A stretch of DNA of 64,000 nt from Megaustenia siamemsis (lineage: Eukaryota; Mollusca; Gastropoda; Stylommatophora; Ariophantidae): positions 26,404,890-26,468,889 of the forward strand of contig JAVIAB010000049.1 in assembly GCA_032433765.1 (NCBI GenBank). The letters run 5' to 3'. Shown here piece by piece: positions 10,651-21,077 of this stretch (position 1 is its first letter; each line of letters starts with the position of its first letter). Under the pieces are notes generated by a model. It searched no databases. It was not told the origin of the DNA and saw only the letters and a list, made by a program, of their open reading frames with translations. The translations under genes were made by a program, and so were the position numbers.

Positions 10651-11243
10651 TACAGTTTTCATTTTCAAAATCTGCTTGATTTCTTGAAACTGCCTTCTTC
10701 TTGGTCTGCCCCTGATGCGTCGCCCAGGAACCATGCCCTCCATTATTGCTCTTTCCAGTCCACTGTGTCTTTTGATGTAGCCAAGGTATTCTATCCTCTG
10801 TAGAATGATGTTTATAAGCCAGCACCTATTCTTGTTTAAATGTTTTAGTAAGTCTTCATTGCTCATGTTCATTATCTAAGGTATCTGAAGGATTTAAAAG
10901 TAAAGAAGTCAAGAGCCCCCGTCACGCCAAGTGGCGTATAGGGGAATATGGTGTTAGTGACCATCAATTTTACAGACCTTCAGCACGTGATTTTTGGGGT
11001 AATGTGGTCGGTATTAAGCCCGTGCTGCTTTACTTTCCCAGAAAAAAAATCCGGTACCCATTTAAGGCTGGGTGGGCCCGGAAGTCGTCGATTGGGATCG
11101 AACCCTACCCCTTGTCCTAACCACTGAGCTATCGCGGCTTCCATCTTAAGGATTTGTCTGTAGCATTTTATTTCGAATGGGTCGGTTTTCTTCATTGCTG
11201 TTTGCGAGATTGTCCACGATTCGCAACCATATGTTGCTATCAA
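10640..11243 (-). mobile_element. LINE-F fragment, split by a SINE
   Basis: The minus strand first reads ATYGCESWTISQTAMKKTD and EIKCYRQILKM at 11150-11243. The SINE 10896-11147 follows, then MNMSNEDLLKHLNKNRCWL, RIEYLGYIKRHSGLERAIME and GRRIRGRPRRRQFQEIKQI. This is the C-terminal tail of a non-LTR RT ORF. A second piece of the same family lies at 56335-56672. Confidence 0.8.
10896..11147 (-). mobile_element. tRNA-derived SINE ('GGAGCCG' head), minus strand, with TSD
   Basis: On the minus strand the head 'gccgcgatagctcagtggtt' carries an A box, and 'gggttcgatcccaatcgacg' a B box. The body continues through 'ttcacccagcc' equivalents, 'ggtacc', 'accgaccacattacccc', 'gtcactaacaccatattccc' and 'cgccacttggcgtgacggg'. 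It matches 20305-20565 and 27327-27825. Perfect 8-bp duplications (aaggattt) lie at 10888-10895 and 11148-11155, extendable to 11 bp with one mismatch. It sits within LINE-F. Confidence 0.88.
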
Positions 11244-11711
11244 GAATGCAGACGATTTACCATTAGCGTTTCAATAAAGAAAGTCATGTTTGCAAGACGT
11301 TTGCTGGACTTCTACTATGAATGAGCACGACACACAGCGGTCAAGAAGGTGATATTTCTTGGCTTCAACATTAATAAACAACCTAGCTAGCCAAATCCAC
11401 AGACGCCAGAGCATCAGTAAAAATCTCCAGTTAGTGCAAGGACCCGGCATCACTGGAACCTAATTAAAGAAAAAAAAACTATCTTTACGACACATAGTAC
11501 CATTGCTGGTGTATGTCGGGGGGGGGGGCAACGATAGAACCCGAGGGATAAAGGCCGCTTGGTCAAGCAGTCGCCACGACGTTTGAGACTCGGGATATTT
11601 ATTTCACCCCCGATAGAAAAAAATCATTTCTGTCTACCGCGGGCTTCGAACACCGTACACCGGCTTTTCAGCAAGCGGAACAGTGGTTTTAGCTGCACGG
11701 CCACGCGCACC
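11244..11711. other. Spacer, no gene seen
   Basis: The stretch contains an A-run near 11472 and a run of about ten G residues at 11519-11528. The part 11545-11600 ('ggccgcttggtcaagcag', then 'gtttgagactcggg') faintly resembles a tRNA-like head, but pairing was not convincing. No coding motif was found. Confidence 0.4.
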
Positions 11712-12120
11712 TCGTCTAATCTAAAACTAATTAAATTCCATAACTGCTCAACCGCCCTTGCCATGGGAATTATCGGAATTAAAACTCATCTCATTGAAGG
11801 ATCCAAACAAAGAAAGGCAGTTGCAGTCATCAACATGGCAGCTACAGCACACGCCAAAATACATAAGGTCAAGCGACACCGAAAGTGAACGCAGCTGAAT
11901 TGTCCTTTTCCATACGATATTATCATTCACAGTAATCAATCGAAATATGGAAACACAAACTGATGAAACACACAGCTCACGGTGTGCACACAACACTAAA
12001 CTCAGTATCTCCGGCAGCAAGCCGGACTTGGAATATGAGGGTACTGCAACAAGGAACACTTTTCAGAAAGAGCCTCAATGGCTCATGCCGCCTATCCGCC
12101 ATATTGACCGGTATTCTCCA
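11712..12120 (+). repeat. Interspersed repeat (415-bp family), near-complete copy
   Basis: It carries the family blocks in order: 'ccataactgctcaaccgccc', 'aacaaagaaaggcag', 'agcacacgccaaaa', 'gaaagtgaacgcagctgaa', 'cacggtgtgcaca', 'ctcagtatctcc', 'ggacttggaatatgaggg' and 'ccgccatattgacc'. The short open frames here are not genes. Confidence 0.8.
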
Positions 12121-12205
12121 GTAACAATCCCCAGACTAGGTGTCACTAACAAGGGTTCGGAAAACAATGTCCCCGCAAAAAAGAACACCAAATTGCAAGT
12201 CTCTA

Positions 12206-13340
12206 AGGCCTGTGTCTGTTAGTGCTCTACTATATGGCAGTGAAACAGGGACAATATATGTTAACTAAAACATCAGCTCAACTGATTATCTCTGACCTGC
12301 ATATGACTTAGATGGAATGCTTGTTTATTCGATGTGTTCGAAAGGCAACGATCACAAATAGTATAGATGTCGTTAAGGTAGTATAGATGTCGTTAAGGTA
12401 GTATAGATGTTGCTAAGGTAGTATAGATGTCGATAAGATAGTATAGATGTCGTTAAGGTAGTATAGATGTTGTTAAGGTAGTATAGATGTCGTTAAGGTA
12501 GTATAGATGTTGTTAAGGTAGTATAGATGTCGTTGAGGTAGTATAGATGTCGTTAAGATAGTATCGATGTCGTTAAGGTAGTATAGATGTCGTTAAGGTA
12601 GTATAGATGTCGTTAAGGTAGTATAGATGTCGTTAAGGTAGTATAGATGTTGTTAAGGTAGTATAGATGTCGTTAAGGTAGTATAGATGTCGTTAAGGTA
12701 GTATAGATGTCGTTAAGGTAGTATAGATGTCGTTAAGGTAGTATAGATGTTGTTAAGGTAGTATATATGTCGATAAGGTAGTATAGATGTCGTTAAGGTA
12801 GTATAGATGTCGTTAAGGTAGTATAGATGTCGTTAAGGTAGTATAGATGTCGTTAAGGTAGTATAGATGTCGTTAAGGTAGTATAGATGTCGTTAAGGTA
12901 GTATAGATGTCGTTAAGGTAGTATAGATGTCGTTAAGGTAGTATAGATGTCGTTAAGGTAGTATAGATGTCGTTAAGGTAGTATAGATGTCGTTAAGGTA
13001 GTATAGATGTCGTTAAGGTAGTATAGATGTCGTTAAGGTAGTATAGATGTCGTTCAGGCAATGTTTGAGATGGCTTGGACTAGTGACCCGTATGGACGAT
13101 AGCAGAATTTCGAAAGTTATCCTTTACAGTGACAGGCAGGCGCCCTATCGGCGGTCCAGCACCAACCTGATCCATTCAAGAAATCTTCATCAACAGTTAT
13201 AATCTGAAGTCATGCCACAGACTGACAGAAATTGGGCGCACTGATAAATCATCGGCGAGTAGACATCGAACGTGGGAAGAAAATACGCAAGAGAAAAGAC
13301 GCAGCAAAATCATTGTCAACCTCAGCAACTAATATCTACT
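12206..13340 (+). mobile_element. LINE-J fragment with an internal 20-bp array
   Basis: Upstream of the array the reading gives SALLYGSET, then MECLFIRCVRKATITNSIDV. Downstream it resumes QCLRWLGLVTRMDDSRISKV and LYSDRQAPYRRS, then DLKSCHRLTEIGRTD with shifts. This order (YGSETW, then the Arg-rich FIRC segment, then WLGxVxRMDDxRIxK) is the usual C-terminal tail of several non-LTR RT ORFs. The array 12361-13054 splits it between 'SIDVVK' and 'QCLRW'. The reading frame is broken in many places. Confidence 0.72.
12361..13054 (+). repeat. 20-bp tandem array, 34.7 copies, no length variation
   Basis: The unit is gtatagatgtcgttaaggta. All complete units are exactly 20 bp; variation is substitution only (cgtt, tgtt, cgat, tgct and a few others). 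The right half is almost perfectly homogeneous. In the LINE-J frame one unit reads SIDVVKV, the element's own sequence at the insertion point. Confidence 0.98.
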
Positions 13341-13436
13341 CTACATGTGGACGAGACTATCATTCTACAACATATAAAATAAACATAAAATAATTTTGAA
13401 TAGCTATACTAACAGAAAGACAAGACAAATTACAAC

Positions 13437-13459
13437 GTTTCGACCGATGCCTTCATCAG
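13437..13459 (-). other. Hammerhead-like core motif, minus-strand member of an inverted pair
   Basis: On the minus strand: CTGATGA, then aggcatcggtc, then GAAAC. GGC/GTC can form a 3-bp stem around atcg, as in helix II of a hammerhead ribozyme. No convincing helix I or III was found, so catalytic function is unproven. The mirror copy is at 13518-13540. Confidence 0.4.
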
Positions 13460-13517
13460 ATACATTAGACATTTTAAACAGTCTTGAACAGTGTATTTCT
13501 ATTGTTACTTAATGCAC

Positions 13518-13540
13518 CTGATGAAGGCATTGGCCGGAAC
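13518..13540 (+). other. Hammerhead-like core motif, plus-strand member of an inverted pair
   Basis: CTGATGA, then aggcattggcc, then GGAAC. The stem GGC/GCC around attg differs from the inverted partner by a change that keeps pairing (GTC to GCC). The 3' box has GGAAC instead of GAAAC, which would harm a real hammerhead. Flanks 'cgttgtagttt' and 'cgttgtaattt' are shared with the partner. Confidence 0.4.
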
Positions 13541-13687
13541 GTTGTAGTTTATCGTACTTTTCTCTTAATTTTATTGTAAATGTTGCCTACAGTTATACTG
13601 GCGACCATACTAGATATTTAATATTTTGTATACTCAATATATGTGCTTATCTCATTATAGAGTACACCTTTCTTCCGTTATTACTTC

Positions 13688-13915
13688 GTTATGGTTATGG
13701 TTATGAAAGGCGCCGGTTTCACAGCAAACGAATTAAAATCCATAACTGCTCAACCACCCGTGCCAGTGGAATCATCCGAATTACTATCTCTTCTCCCTAA
13801 CAAAGAAAGGTAACACCATAGCAGTCTCAGCACAAGACAAAAGACATAAGTCGAAACCGCACATAAAGTGAACACAGCCAACTGTTCCTTGTCATACAGA
13901 CATCCTATGCCATCA
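13688..13915 (+). repeat. Interspersed repeat (415-bp family), 5' half
   Basis: It begins 'gttatggttatgaaaggcgc' and runs through 'ccataactgctcaaccaccc', 'gccagtggaatcatccg', 'acaaagaaaggtaac' and 'gtgaacacagccaactgttcc'. The 3' half is missing; the next 250 bp show no recognised feature. Confidence 0.75.
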
Positions 13916-14169
13916 TTCATCATGACCAAAGGGAATATTACTTCATAGTCGTGTAGTCCAATTATTGAGTTACTAACATTACAAATATTTGTACACAGCT
14001 TGAATGAGGCAAGTTCTCACAATATTCTGGCCACAGTAAATCTGCAGCAATTAAGATCATGAATCAAAGACAAATTAAAATAAAATATTCAATTCTCTTG
14101 TGTGATCAGCATAAATAAGTGAGACATGAAGTATCTAACACGTTGTGTTCCTAACTAGTTTGGTTTTGG

Positions 14170-14841
14170 TAATGAGCATATTTGATGAGACCATAACAGC
14201 TGGGACTGACAATTATAAAGAGATAAGACCAAAATTATGAGAATTAATGCAGTTCGTAATAACCAAACACCAATAGGAGAAATACCTCTACTAGACGTAC
14301 ACGCAAGCATACATACATCTGGGCATCAACAAAGAGGGAGGGACAAAGAATGCTACCAAAATAAGGATATAAAAAGCAAGAATAACGTTCGTTGAATTGG
14401 TAAAGAAGGAAATCCTAAGAAAGTAGGTTAAATACAAAAATAAACATTCTTAACTTCAATGTGAAGTCAGTCTTATTATACATGTTGTGAAACATGGAGA
14501 ACAACAAAAATGACAATCATGAAGATACAGACCTTCATTAATGGACGCTTTCACAGAATAAAAGGATGGAAGGGGCAGTGCAAAATAACTAACATAATTA
14601 TGGGAAAGTACCAGTCAAATACCAGTGGATAAAGAGATACAGCGAAGAAGAGGACACATACTGCGGAAGACAACTGAGGGTATTGCAGAACGGGCCCTTT
14701 TTTGGAATCCCCAGGTACACAGACAGAGAGGAAGACCATTCTTGGTGATGATAGATGGAAGAAGAGATGAAGAAGATGGGGAAGACATGGAACGATCTTA
14801 AAAGAATGGCAAGAAACAGAACAACTTGGAAAGTGTTTGTT
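14170..14841 (+). mobile_element. LINE-D fragment, thumb and C-terminal tail, heavily mutated
   Basis: At DNA level it follows 9405-10060 closely: 'gataagaccaaaattatgag', 'ctctactagacgtac', 'caaaataaggatat', 'gtgaaacatggaga', 'accagtggataaagagatac', 'ttttttggaatccccagg', 'gaacgatcttaaaagaatgg' and 'acttggaaagtgtttgtt'. Insertions and deletions destroy the frame. Its end flows directly into the 38-bp array. Confidence 0.85.
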
Positions 14842-17182
14842 AAAGACCTATGATCTACATGGAGTTGAAAGTGATTAATGAAGGCCTATGATCTACATGG
14901 AGTTGAAAGTGATTACTGAAGACCTATGATCTACATGGAGTTGAAAGTGATTACTGAAGACCTATGATCTACATGGAGTTGACAGTGATTATTGAAGACC
15001 TGTGATCTACATGGAGTTGACAGTGATTATTGAAGACCTGTGATCTACATGGAGTTGAAAGTGATTATTGAAGACCTATGATATACATGGAGTTGAAAGT
15101 GATTATTGAAGACCTATGATCTACATGGAGTTGAAAGTGATTATTGAAGACGTATGATCTACATGGAGTTGACAGTGATTATTGAAGACCTGTGATCTAC
15201 ATGGAGTTGACAGTGATTATTGAAGACCTGTGATCTACATGGAGTTGACAGTGATTATTGAAGACCTGTGATCTACATGGAGTTGAAAGTGATTATTGAA
15301 GACCTATGATCTACATGGAGTTGAAAGTGATTATTGAAGACCTATGATCTACATGGAGTTGAAAGTGATTACTGAAGACCTATGATCTACATGGAGTTGA
15401 CAGTGATTATTGAAGACCTGTGATCTACATGGAGTTGACAGTGATTATTGAAGACCTATGATCTACATGGAGTTGAAAGTGATTATTGAAGACCTATGAT
15501 CTACATGGAGTTGAAAGTGATTACTGAAGACCTATGATCTACATGGAGTTGACAGTGATTATTGAAGACCTGTGATCTACATGGAGTTGACAGTGATTAT
15601 TGAAGACCTGTGATCTACATGGAGTTGAAAGTGATTACTGAAGACCTATGATCTACATGGAGTTGACAGTGATTATTGAAGACCTGTGATCTACATGGAG
15701 TTGAAAGTGATTATTGAAGACCTATGATCTACATGGAGTTGAAAGTGATTATTGAAGACCTATGATCTACATGGAGTTGAAAGTGATTACTGAAGACCTG
15801 TGATCTACATGGAGTTGACAGTGATTATTGAAGACCTGTGATCTACATGGAGTTGAAAGTGATTATTGAAGACCTATGATATACATGGAGTTGAAAGTGA
15901 TTATTGAAGACGTATGATCTACATGGAGTTGAAAGTGATTATTGAAGACCTATGATCTACATGGAGTTGAAAGTGATTATTGAAGACCTATGATCTACAT
16001 GGAGTTGAAAGTGATTACTGAAGACCTATGATCTACATGGAGTTGACAGTGATTATTGAAGACCTGTGATCTACATGGAGTTGAAAGTGATTATTGAAGA
16101 CCTATGATCTACATGGAGTTGAAAGTGATTATTGAAGACCTATGATCTACATGGAGTTGAAAGTGATTACTGAAGACCTATGATCTACATGGAGTTGACA
16201 GTGATTATTGAAGACCTGTGATCTACATGGAGTTGACAGTGATTATTGAAGACCTGTGATCTACATGGAGTTGAAAGTGATTATTGAAGACCTATGATAT
16301 ACATGGAGTTGAAAGTGATTATTGAAGACGTATGATCTACATGGAGTTGAAAGTGATTATTGAAGACCTATGATATACATGGAGTTGAAAGTGATTATTG
16401 AAGACGTATGATCTACATGGAGTTGAAAGTGATTATTGAAGACCTATGATCTACATGGAGTTGAAAGTGATTACTGAAGACCTGTGATCTACATGGAGTT
16501 GAAAGTGATTATTGAAGACCTATGATCTACATGGAGTTGAAAGTGATTATTGAAGACCTATGATCTACATGGAGTTGAAAGTGATTACTGAAGACCTATG
16601 ATCTACATGGAGTTGACAGTGATTATTGAAGACCTGTGATCTACATGGAGTTGACAGTGATTATTGAAGACCTGTGATCTACATGGAGTTGAAAGTGATT
16701 ATTGAAGACCTATGATATACATGGAGTTGAAAGTGATTATTGAAGACGTATGATCTACATGGAGTTGAAAGTGATTATTGAAGACCTATGATCTACATGG
16801 AGTTGAAAGTGATTACTGAAGACCTATGATCTACATGGAGTTGACAGTGATTATTGAAGACCTGTGATCTACATGGAGTTGAAAGTGATTATTGAAGACC
16901 TGTGATCTACATGGAGTTGACAGTGATTATTGAAGACCTGTGATCTACATGGAGTTGAAAGTGATTACTGAAGACCTGTGATCTACATGGAGTTGACAGT
17001 GATTATTGAAGACCTGTGATCAACATGGAGTTGACAGTGATTATTGAAGACCTGTGATCTACATGGAGTTGACAGTGATTGTTGAAGACCTATGATATAC
17101 ATGGAGTTGACAGTGATTATTGAAGACCTGTGATCTACATGGAGTTGACAGTGATTGTTGAAGACCTTACAACCAGACTACA
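14842..17182 (+). repeat. 38-bp tandem array (about 61 copies) inside the LINE-D 3' end
   Basis: The unit is gacctatgatctacatgga + gttgaaagtgattattgaa, 38 bp. Variable sites include ctatgat/ctgtgat, gaaag/gacag, attact/attatt and ctaca/ataca, and mixed blocks recur as longer units. The left flank is LINE-D coding tail (gtgtttgttaaagaccta). The right flank 'catggagttgaaaggtagaagaaag' matches the true LINE-D terminus 'gagctaaaaggtaaaagaag' at 10069-10089. The array is thus embedded in the element and oriented with it. Confidence 0.97.
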
Positions 17183-17434
17183 TGGAGTTGAAAGGTAGAA
17201 GAAAGATGACAAGTTTGGTCTATATTTTCATGTTACAGCCTCGCACCCTAGGGTCAAGTCACGAACACCGCGTACGGTTTTCCTATATTCTTCTCGCAAA
17301 GGCATCAAACTACTAGAGGATATGAACAGGAACTGAGGACTCGTGTAAACAATCAACTCATATCACAACTACACAACAAGTCCTCTATTTCACGAGTTCG
17401 AAAATCACTCAAAAGTTAAACGAAGCAACATACT

Positions 17435-18490
17435 TATGACACTACGTTAGCTCACTGATGAGTTAAATGCAACTCAGAGTGACGTTACATTCTAGCTCAC
17501 TGATGACTTAAATGCAACTCAATAACGTTACATTCTAGCTCACTGATGAGTTAAAAGCAACTCAATAACGTTACATTCTAGCTCACTGATGACTTAAATG
17601 CAACTCAATAACGTTACATTCTGGCTCACTAATGACTTAAATGCAACTCAATAACGTTACATTCTAGCTCACTCAGGAGTTAAACACAGCTGAAGCTGTG
17701 TTAGATGAGCTTTAAGCTCACTTAAAGGTTAACTGTAACTGTATGGAAGAACATTATAGCTCACTGGAGCGTGAAACGTAACAAAAGTTGCATTTCATGA
17801 CATCTTAGATCACTCCAAAAGTAAACACAACAATAGCTTCATGACTTATTCTAGGTCAATTGCGCGTTAAACAGCTCCAACGTCATGTCATTGCACGTTA
17901 GCTCACTGAAAGAGTTAAACACAGCAAGAACGTTATGACATCACAGTCTAGTTCTCTCAAAGAGTTAAATACAGCAAGAAAATTATGACATCACAGTCTA
18001 GCTCACCCAGGAGTTAAACACAAGAACTTAATTACATCAGTGTCTAGCTCACCCAGGAGTTAAACACAAGAACATTATGACATCACAGTCTAGCTCACCC
18101 AGGAGTTAAACACAAGAACTTAATTACATCAGTGTCTAGCTCACCCAGGAGTTAAACACAAGGACATTATGACATCACAGTCTAGCTCACTAAGGAGCTA
18201 AACACAAGAACTTAATGACATCACAGTCTAGCTCAAGAACTTAATGACATCAGAGTCTAGCTCACCCAGGAGTTAAACACAAGAACATTATGACATCACA
18301 GTCTAGCTTACTAAGGAGTTAAACACAAGAACTTAATGACATCATAGTCTAGCTCACAAAGGGGCTAAACACAAGAACTTAATGACATCACAGTCTAGCT
18401 CACCCAGGATTTAAACACAAGAACATTATGACATCACCGTCTAGCTCACTAAAGAGCTAAACACAAGAACTTAATGACATGACACTTTAC
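17435..18490. repeat. Degenerate 43-47-bp tandem array, about 23 copies
   Basis: Units share 'tagctcac', then 'ggagttaaacacaa', 'gaac', and 'atgacatcacagtc'. At the left end the unit is 'gctcactgatgacttaaatg' plus 'caactcaataacgttacatt'. The middle is degraded, and the right part forms a more uniform sub-array, some copies alternating 'taattacatcagtgtc' and 'attatgacatcacagtc'. No element similarity was recognised. Confidence 0.88.
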
Positions 18491-18764
18491 CCAACTGAAG
18501 ATGTAGCTACAACGGTTGCAGGTATCTCACTTTCATTTTCTGATGATGCAAACACAAAAAGAGCTTTACGACTATGCACTTTACGTTACAGCTTAAACAG
18601 ATCATGAATCAGGACTGGCTGTCCTCACGTGTATGAACTATTGCGGTCGGCATATTTGCACCGATGTTCATGTAAAACTATGTGTTGAAACTGAGCAGTT
18701 GTGGGTCCCGTATAGACTCGTATTCACCACCTGGTAGAGTCACCGCCAGACATTTAAAACTAGT

Positions 18765-19478
18765 AGAGAAATGTAAATATAGGACTCAGCGTTAATAGCA
18801 AGAAGACAGAAATAATGGTCACAACAAACAAAAAAGACATCAGCGCAATGCACAATAAAGACAAGTGGAACAATTCACAAAACAAGTAAATGAATTTAAA
18901 TATCTGGGAACAATGTTAACCTCCGATGGTAGATGTACAATTGAGAGATGAGATGTAGATGGCTCAGGTAAAAGCAGCTTTCAAAAAAAAAATTGAGGAA
19001 GATACTGTGCAATCCATTTTTGACAATAGAAACAAGAAAACAATTTCTTAAATCTAATGTAGAGCCAGTCTCAGCATATAGATGTGGATCATGGACAATA
19101 GGACAACAGACAAGGCAAGCACTGGAGTCTGTAGAAATGTGGTTTTACAGAAGAATGTTGAGAATACCATGGACAGCTAAGAAGAGTAATGAAAACGTTC
19201 TGAAAGAGACCAAAGCAAAAAGAGAGCTAATTTCCAATGTTAGGAAGAAACAATTATCGTTTTTGGCCATGTAATGAGAAGAGAACAACTGGAATATATA
19301 GTAACAACTGGGAAAATTGAAGGACGAAGAGATAGAGGGAAGCAAAGAGAAAAGATACCAGACAGCTTAAGAGAATGGCTTGGCAGAAGGACAACAAAAG
19401 AAATGATAAATAACTATTGAGATCGAAAGTTGTGGATAGACATGATCACCTACACCAGCAGGCATGGTACTTGATGAT
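18765..19478 (+). mobile_element. LINE-A fragment with (GAT)n tail
   Basis: The reading (with shifts) gives NSKKTEIMVTTNKKD, EFKYLGTMLTSDGRC, MRKILCNPFLTIETRK, MWFYRRMLRIPWTAK, NENVLKETKAKRELISNV and the GHVMRREQLEY region. The 3' end is 'ggtacttgatgatgatgat'. It matches 2655-3255 and 63147-63960. A frame of 93 codons survives at 18993-19274. Confidence 0.87.
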
Positions 19479-19643
19479 GATGATAGGAATCTAAATACCT
19501 AGGAAGTTTAATGACAAACGGCAAGTCACAAACAACAGAGATAGACTCAAGATGCAACAAGGCTTGTCAAATCATTGGACAGTTATCATCACTATTGTCC
19601 AACAAGGACATAACTCTAGAGGCCAAACGGGCACTCTACAATA

Positions 19644-20003
19644 CGTTGTTTAGTATGCGTCGTCCACTTATCACGTAAAGCTTCTTACATTCCATTTTTT
19701 TATTTTTTTTATTTTTCCTCACATTCAGCTTTACTGCAGCTTCGCATTTTTATGCCTTAACCCTTTACTAGTACAATACCGCTGTATGTTTAATGTTTGT
19801 ATTTTGTCCTTAGTGTTTACTTTAGTATTTATAACACATTTCGATTGTTTTTGTTTTGGTTGTTTTGTTATTAGTTTTGTGTGTGTGTTTTTTTGTTTGT
19901 TCCTGATGAAGGCCTATTGGGCCGAAACGTTGTTTAGTCTGTGTCGTCCACTTATCACGTAATGCTTCTTACATACCATTTTTTAATTTTTTTATTTTTC
20001 CAC
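19644..20003 (+). mobile_element. 360-bp insertion with terminal direct repeats (Penelope/retrozyme-like candidate)
   Basis: The flanks actctacaata (19633-19643) and actctataata (20004-20014) are a TSD with one mismatch inside LINE-B. The insert starts 'cgttgtttagtatgcgtcgt' and carries a second copy starting 'cgttgtttagtctgtgtcgt' at 19928. Both run about 70 bp, through 'ccacttatcacgtaa' and 'gcttcttacat'. The second copy is preceded directly by the hammerhead-like motif at 19903-19928. Terminal direct repeats with a hammerhead are known for Penelope-like elements and animal retrozymes; membership here is an inference. Confidence 0.55.
19903..19928 (+). other. Hammerhead-like core motif, best copy
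   Basis: CTGATGA at 19903-19909 and GAAAC at 19924-19928 bracket aggcctattgggcc, where GGCC and GGCC pair as a 4-bp hairpin. Downstream 'gaaacg ... cgtc' could give a short A-U, C-G, G-C helix III ending at a GUC site. However, the bases before CTGATGA do not pair with those after GTC, so helix I is not supported. Confidence 0.45.
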
Positions 20004-20198
20004 TCTATAATACAATCTTCATCCCAACGTTGTGCTACCAATGCCAGACCTGGACCCTAGATGCAAGAACAATAAGAAAAATAACCTCTACAGAGATGAA
20101 ATGTGTTAGACGAATGACAGGAAACAGTCGGAGTGATAAGATTAGAAATAAAAAACTGAGAAAAAAGCTAGGAATAACCCCCGCCATAATATATATAA

Positions 20199-20565
20199 GG
20201 GTGTCCGGTTAGCGCAATCGATAGGCGGTTGGCTTACCACGGCAACAGCCGGGGTTCGTACCCTGGCGAGGACACCTGGGTTTTACTAATTCCCTAAAAA
20301 TTAGTGGGAGCCGCGATAGCTCAGTGGTTAGTGAACTGGACTACTACGGACAAGGGGTGGGGTTCGATCCCAACCGACGGCTCCGGGTTCACCCAGCCTT
20401 AAATGGGTACCGGATTTTTTCTGGGAAAGTAAAAGCAGCACGGGCGTAATACCGACCACATTACCCCAAAAATCATGTGCTGAAGGTCTGTAAAATATAG
20501 GGTCACTAACACCATATTTCCCTATACGCCACTTGGCGTGACGGGGGGTACTTTACTTTTTTACT
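20199..20565 (+). mobile_element. Composite SINE with two tRNA-like heads and 13-bp TSD
   Basis: Perfect 13-bp flanks ataatatatataa lie at 20186-20198 and 20566-20578. The first head runs from ggtgtcc to ggacacc (7-bp acceptor-like pairing), with a B-box-like ggttcgtaccc. The second head runs from ggagccg to cggctcc (again seven pairs), with tagctcagtgg as A box and ggttcgatccc as B box. The second head with its body equals the SINE at 10896-11147 and 27327-27825. The two heads are joined by 'tgggttttactaattccc'. Either a dimeric SINE or one inserted with the other is possible. Confidence 0.85.
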
Positions 20566-21077
20566 ATAATATATATAAATAAACAACAGATAAAACAGTT
20601 TGGCCCCGTGATATGACAGAAAGATCAAAACACAACACGAGTCTTTAATAAACATTGCGAGAACACCAGACCCAAGGTCCAACCACGAAAAATATGGATT
20701 GACGGAATATTAGAAATACTAGAAAACATAACAGCAGCAGAGACGAACAGAAGAGCAAAAGACCACAAATTATATCTCCCCTCGACGCTGAAAGGTAAAT
20801 GAGGAAGGAAAGAAGAAGAAAAAGAATGACGACCAGACTATACTAATAATACACGAGGGTGGTGACTAAAGTGATGCCAGCGCAGTCGACAAACAATTTA
20901 ATAAATTAACAAGAAGATAAACACGACCCAGCACTGCTTAAAAGAGGGTGGGGGGGGGGGGGGGGGACAATCGTAGATGGAACGTCTTATTGACAGAATG
21001 GAGGCAATCTATGGAGGTGGCAGAAACATTCAAGATGGGGGGAAACGTCCGCAGAATACTCGCTGATGAAATGAACT

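Larger units (their letters stand above)
19490..20825 (+). mobile_element. LINE-B fragment carrying two nested insertions
   Basis: Piece 1 (19490-19643): KYLGSLMTNGKSQTTEIDSR, then LLSNKDITLEAKRALYNT. Piece 2 (20004-20198): IPTLCYQCQTWTLDARTIRK, then EMKCVRRMTGN and LRKKLGITPAIIYI. Piece 3 (20566-20825): KDQNTTRVFNKHCENTRP, then TAAETNRRAKDHKLYLPSTL. The three join without loss when the inserts 19644-20003 and 20199-20565 are set aside and their target duplications counted once. The C-terminal tail matches the LINE-B copy at 445-830. Confidence 0.87.

Noticed and set aside
11530..11720. A further tRNA-like SINE head
   Set aside because: Box-like strings are present but neither acceptor pairing nor a second copy in the window could be found.
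14551..14739. 62-codon minus-strand frame
   Set aside because: Antisense shadow of the LINE-D fragment.
20199..20390. Functional tRNA genes
   Set aside because: Acceptor stems pair well but T-arm and anticodon regions are degenerate; the heads are attached to a repeated body between a target-site duplication, so they are SINEs.
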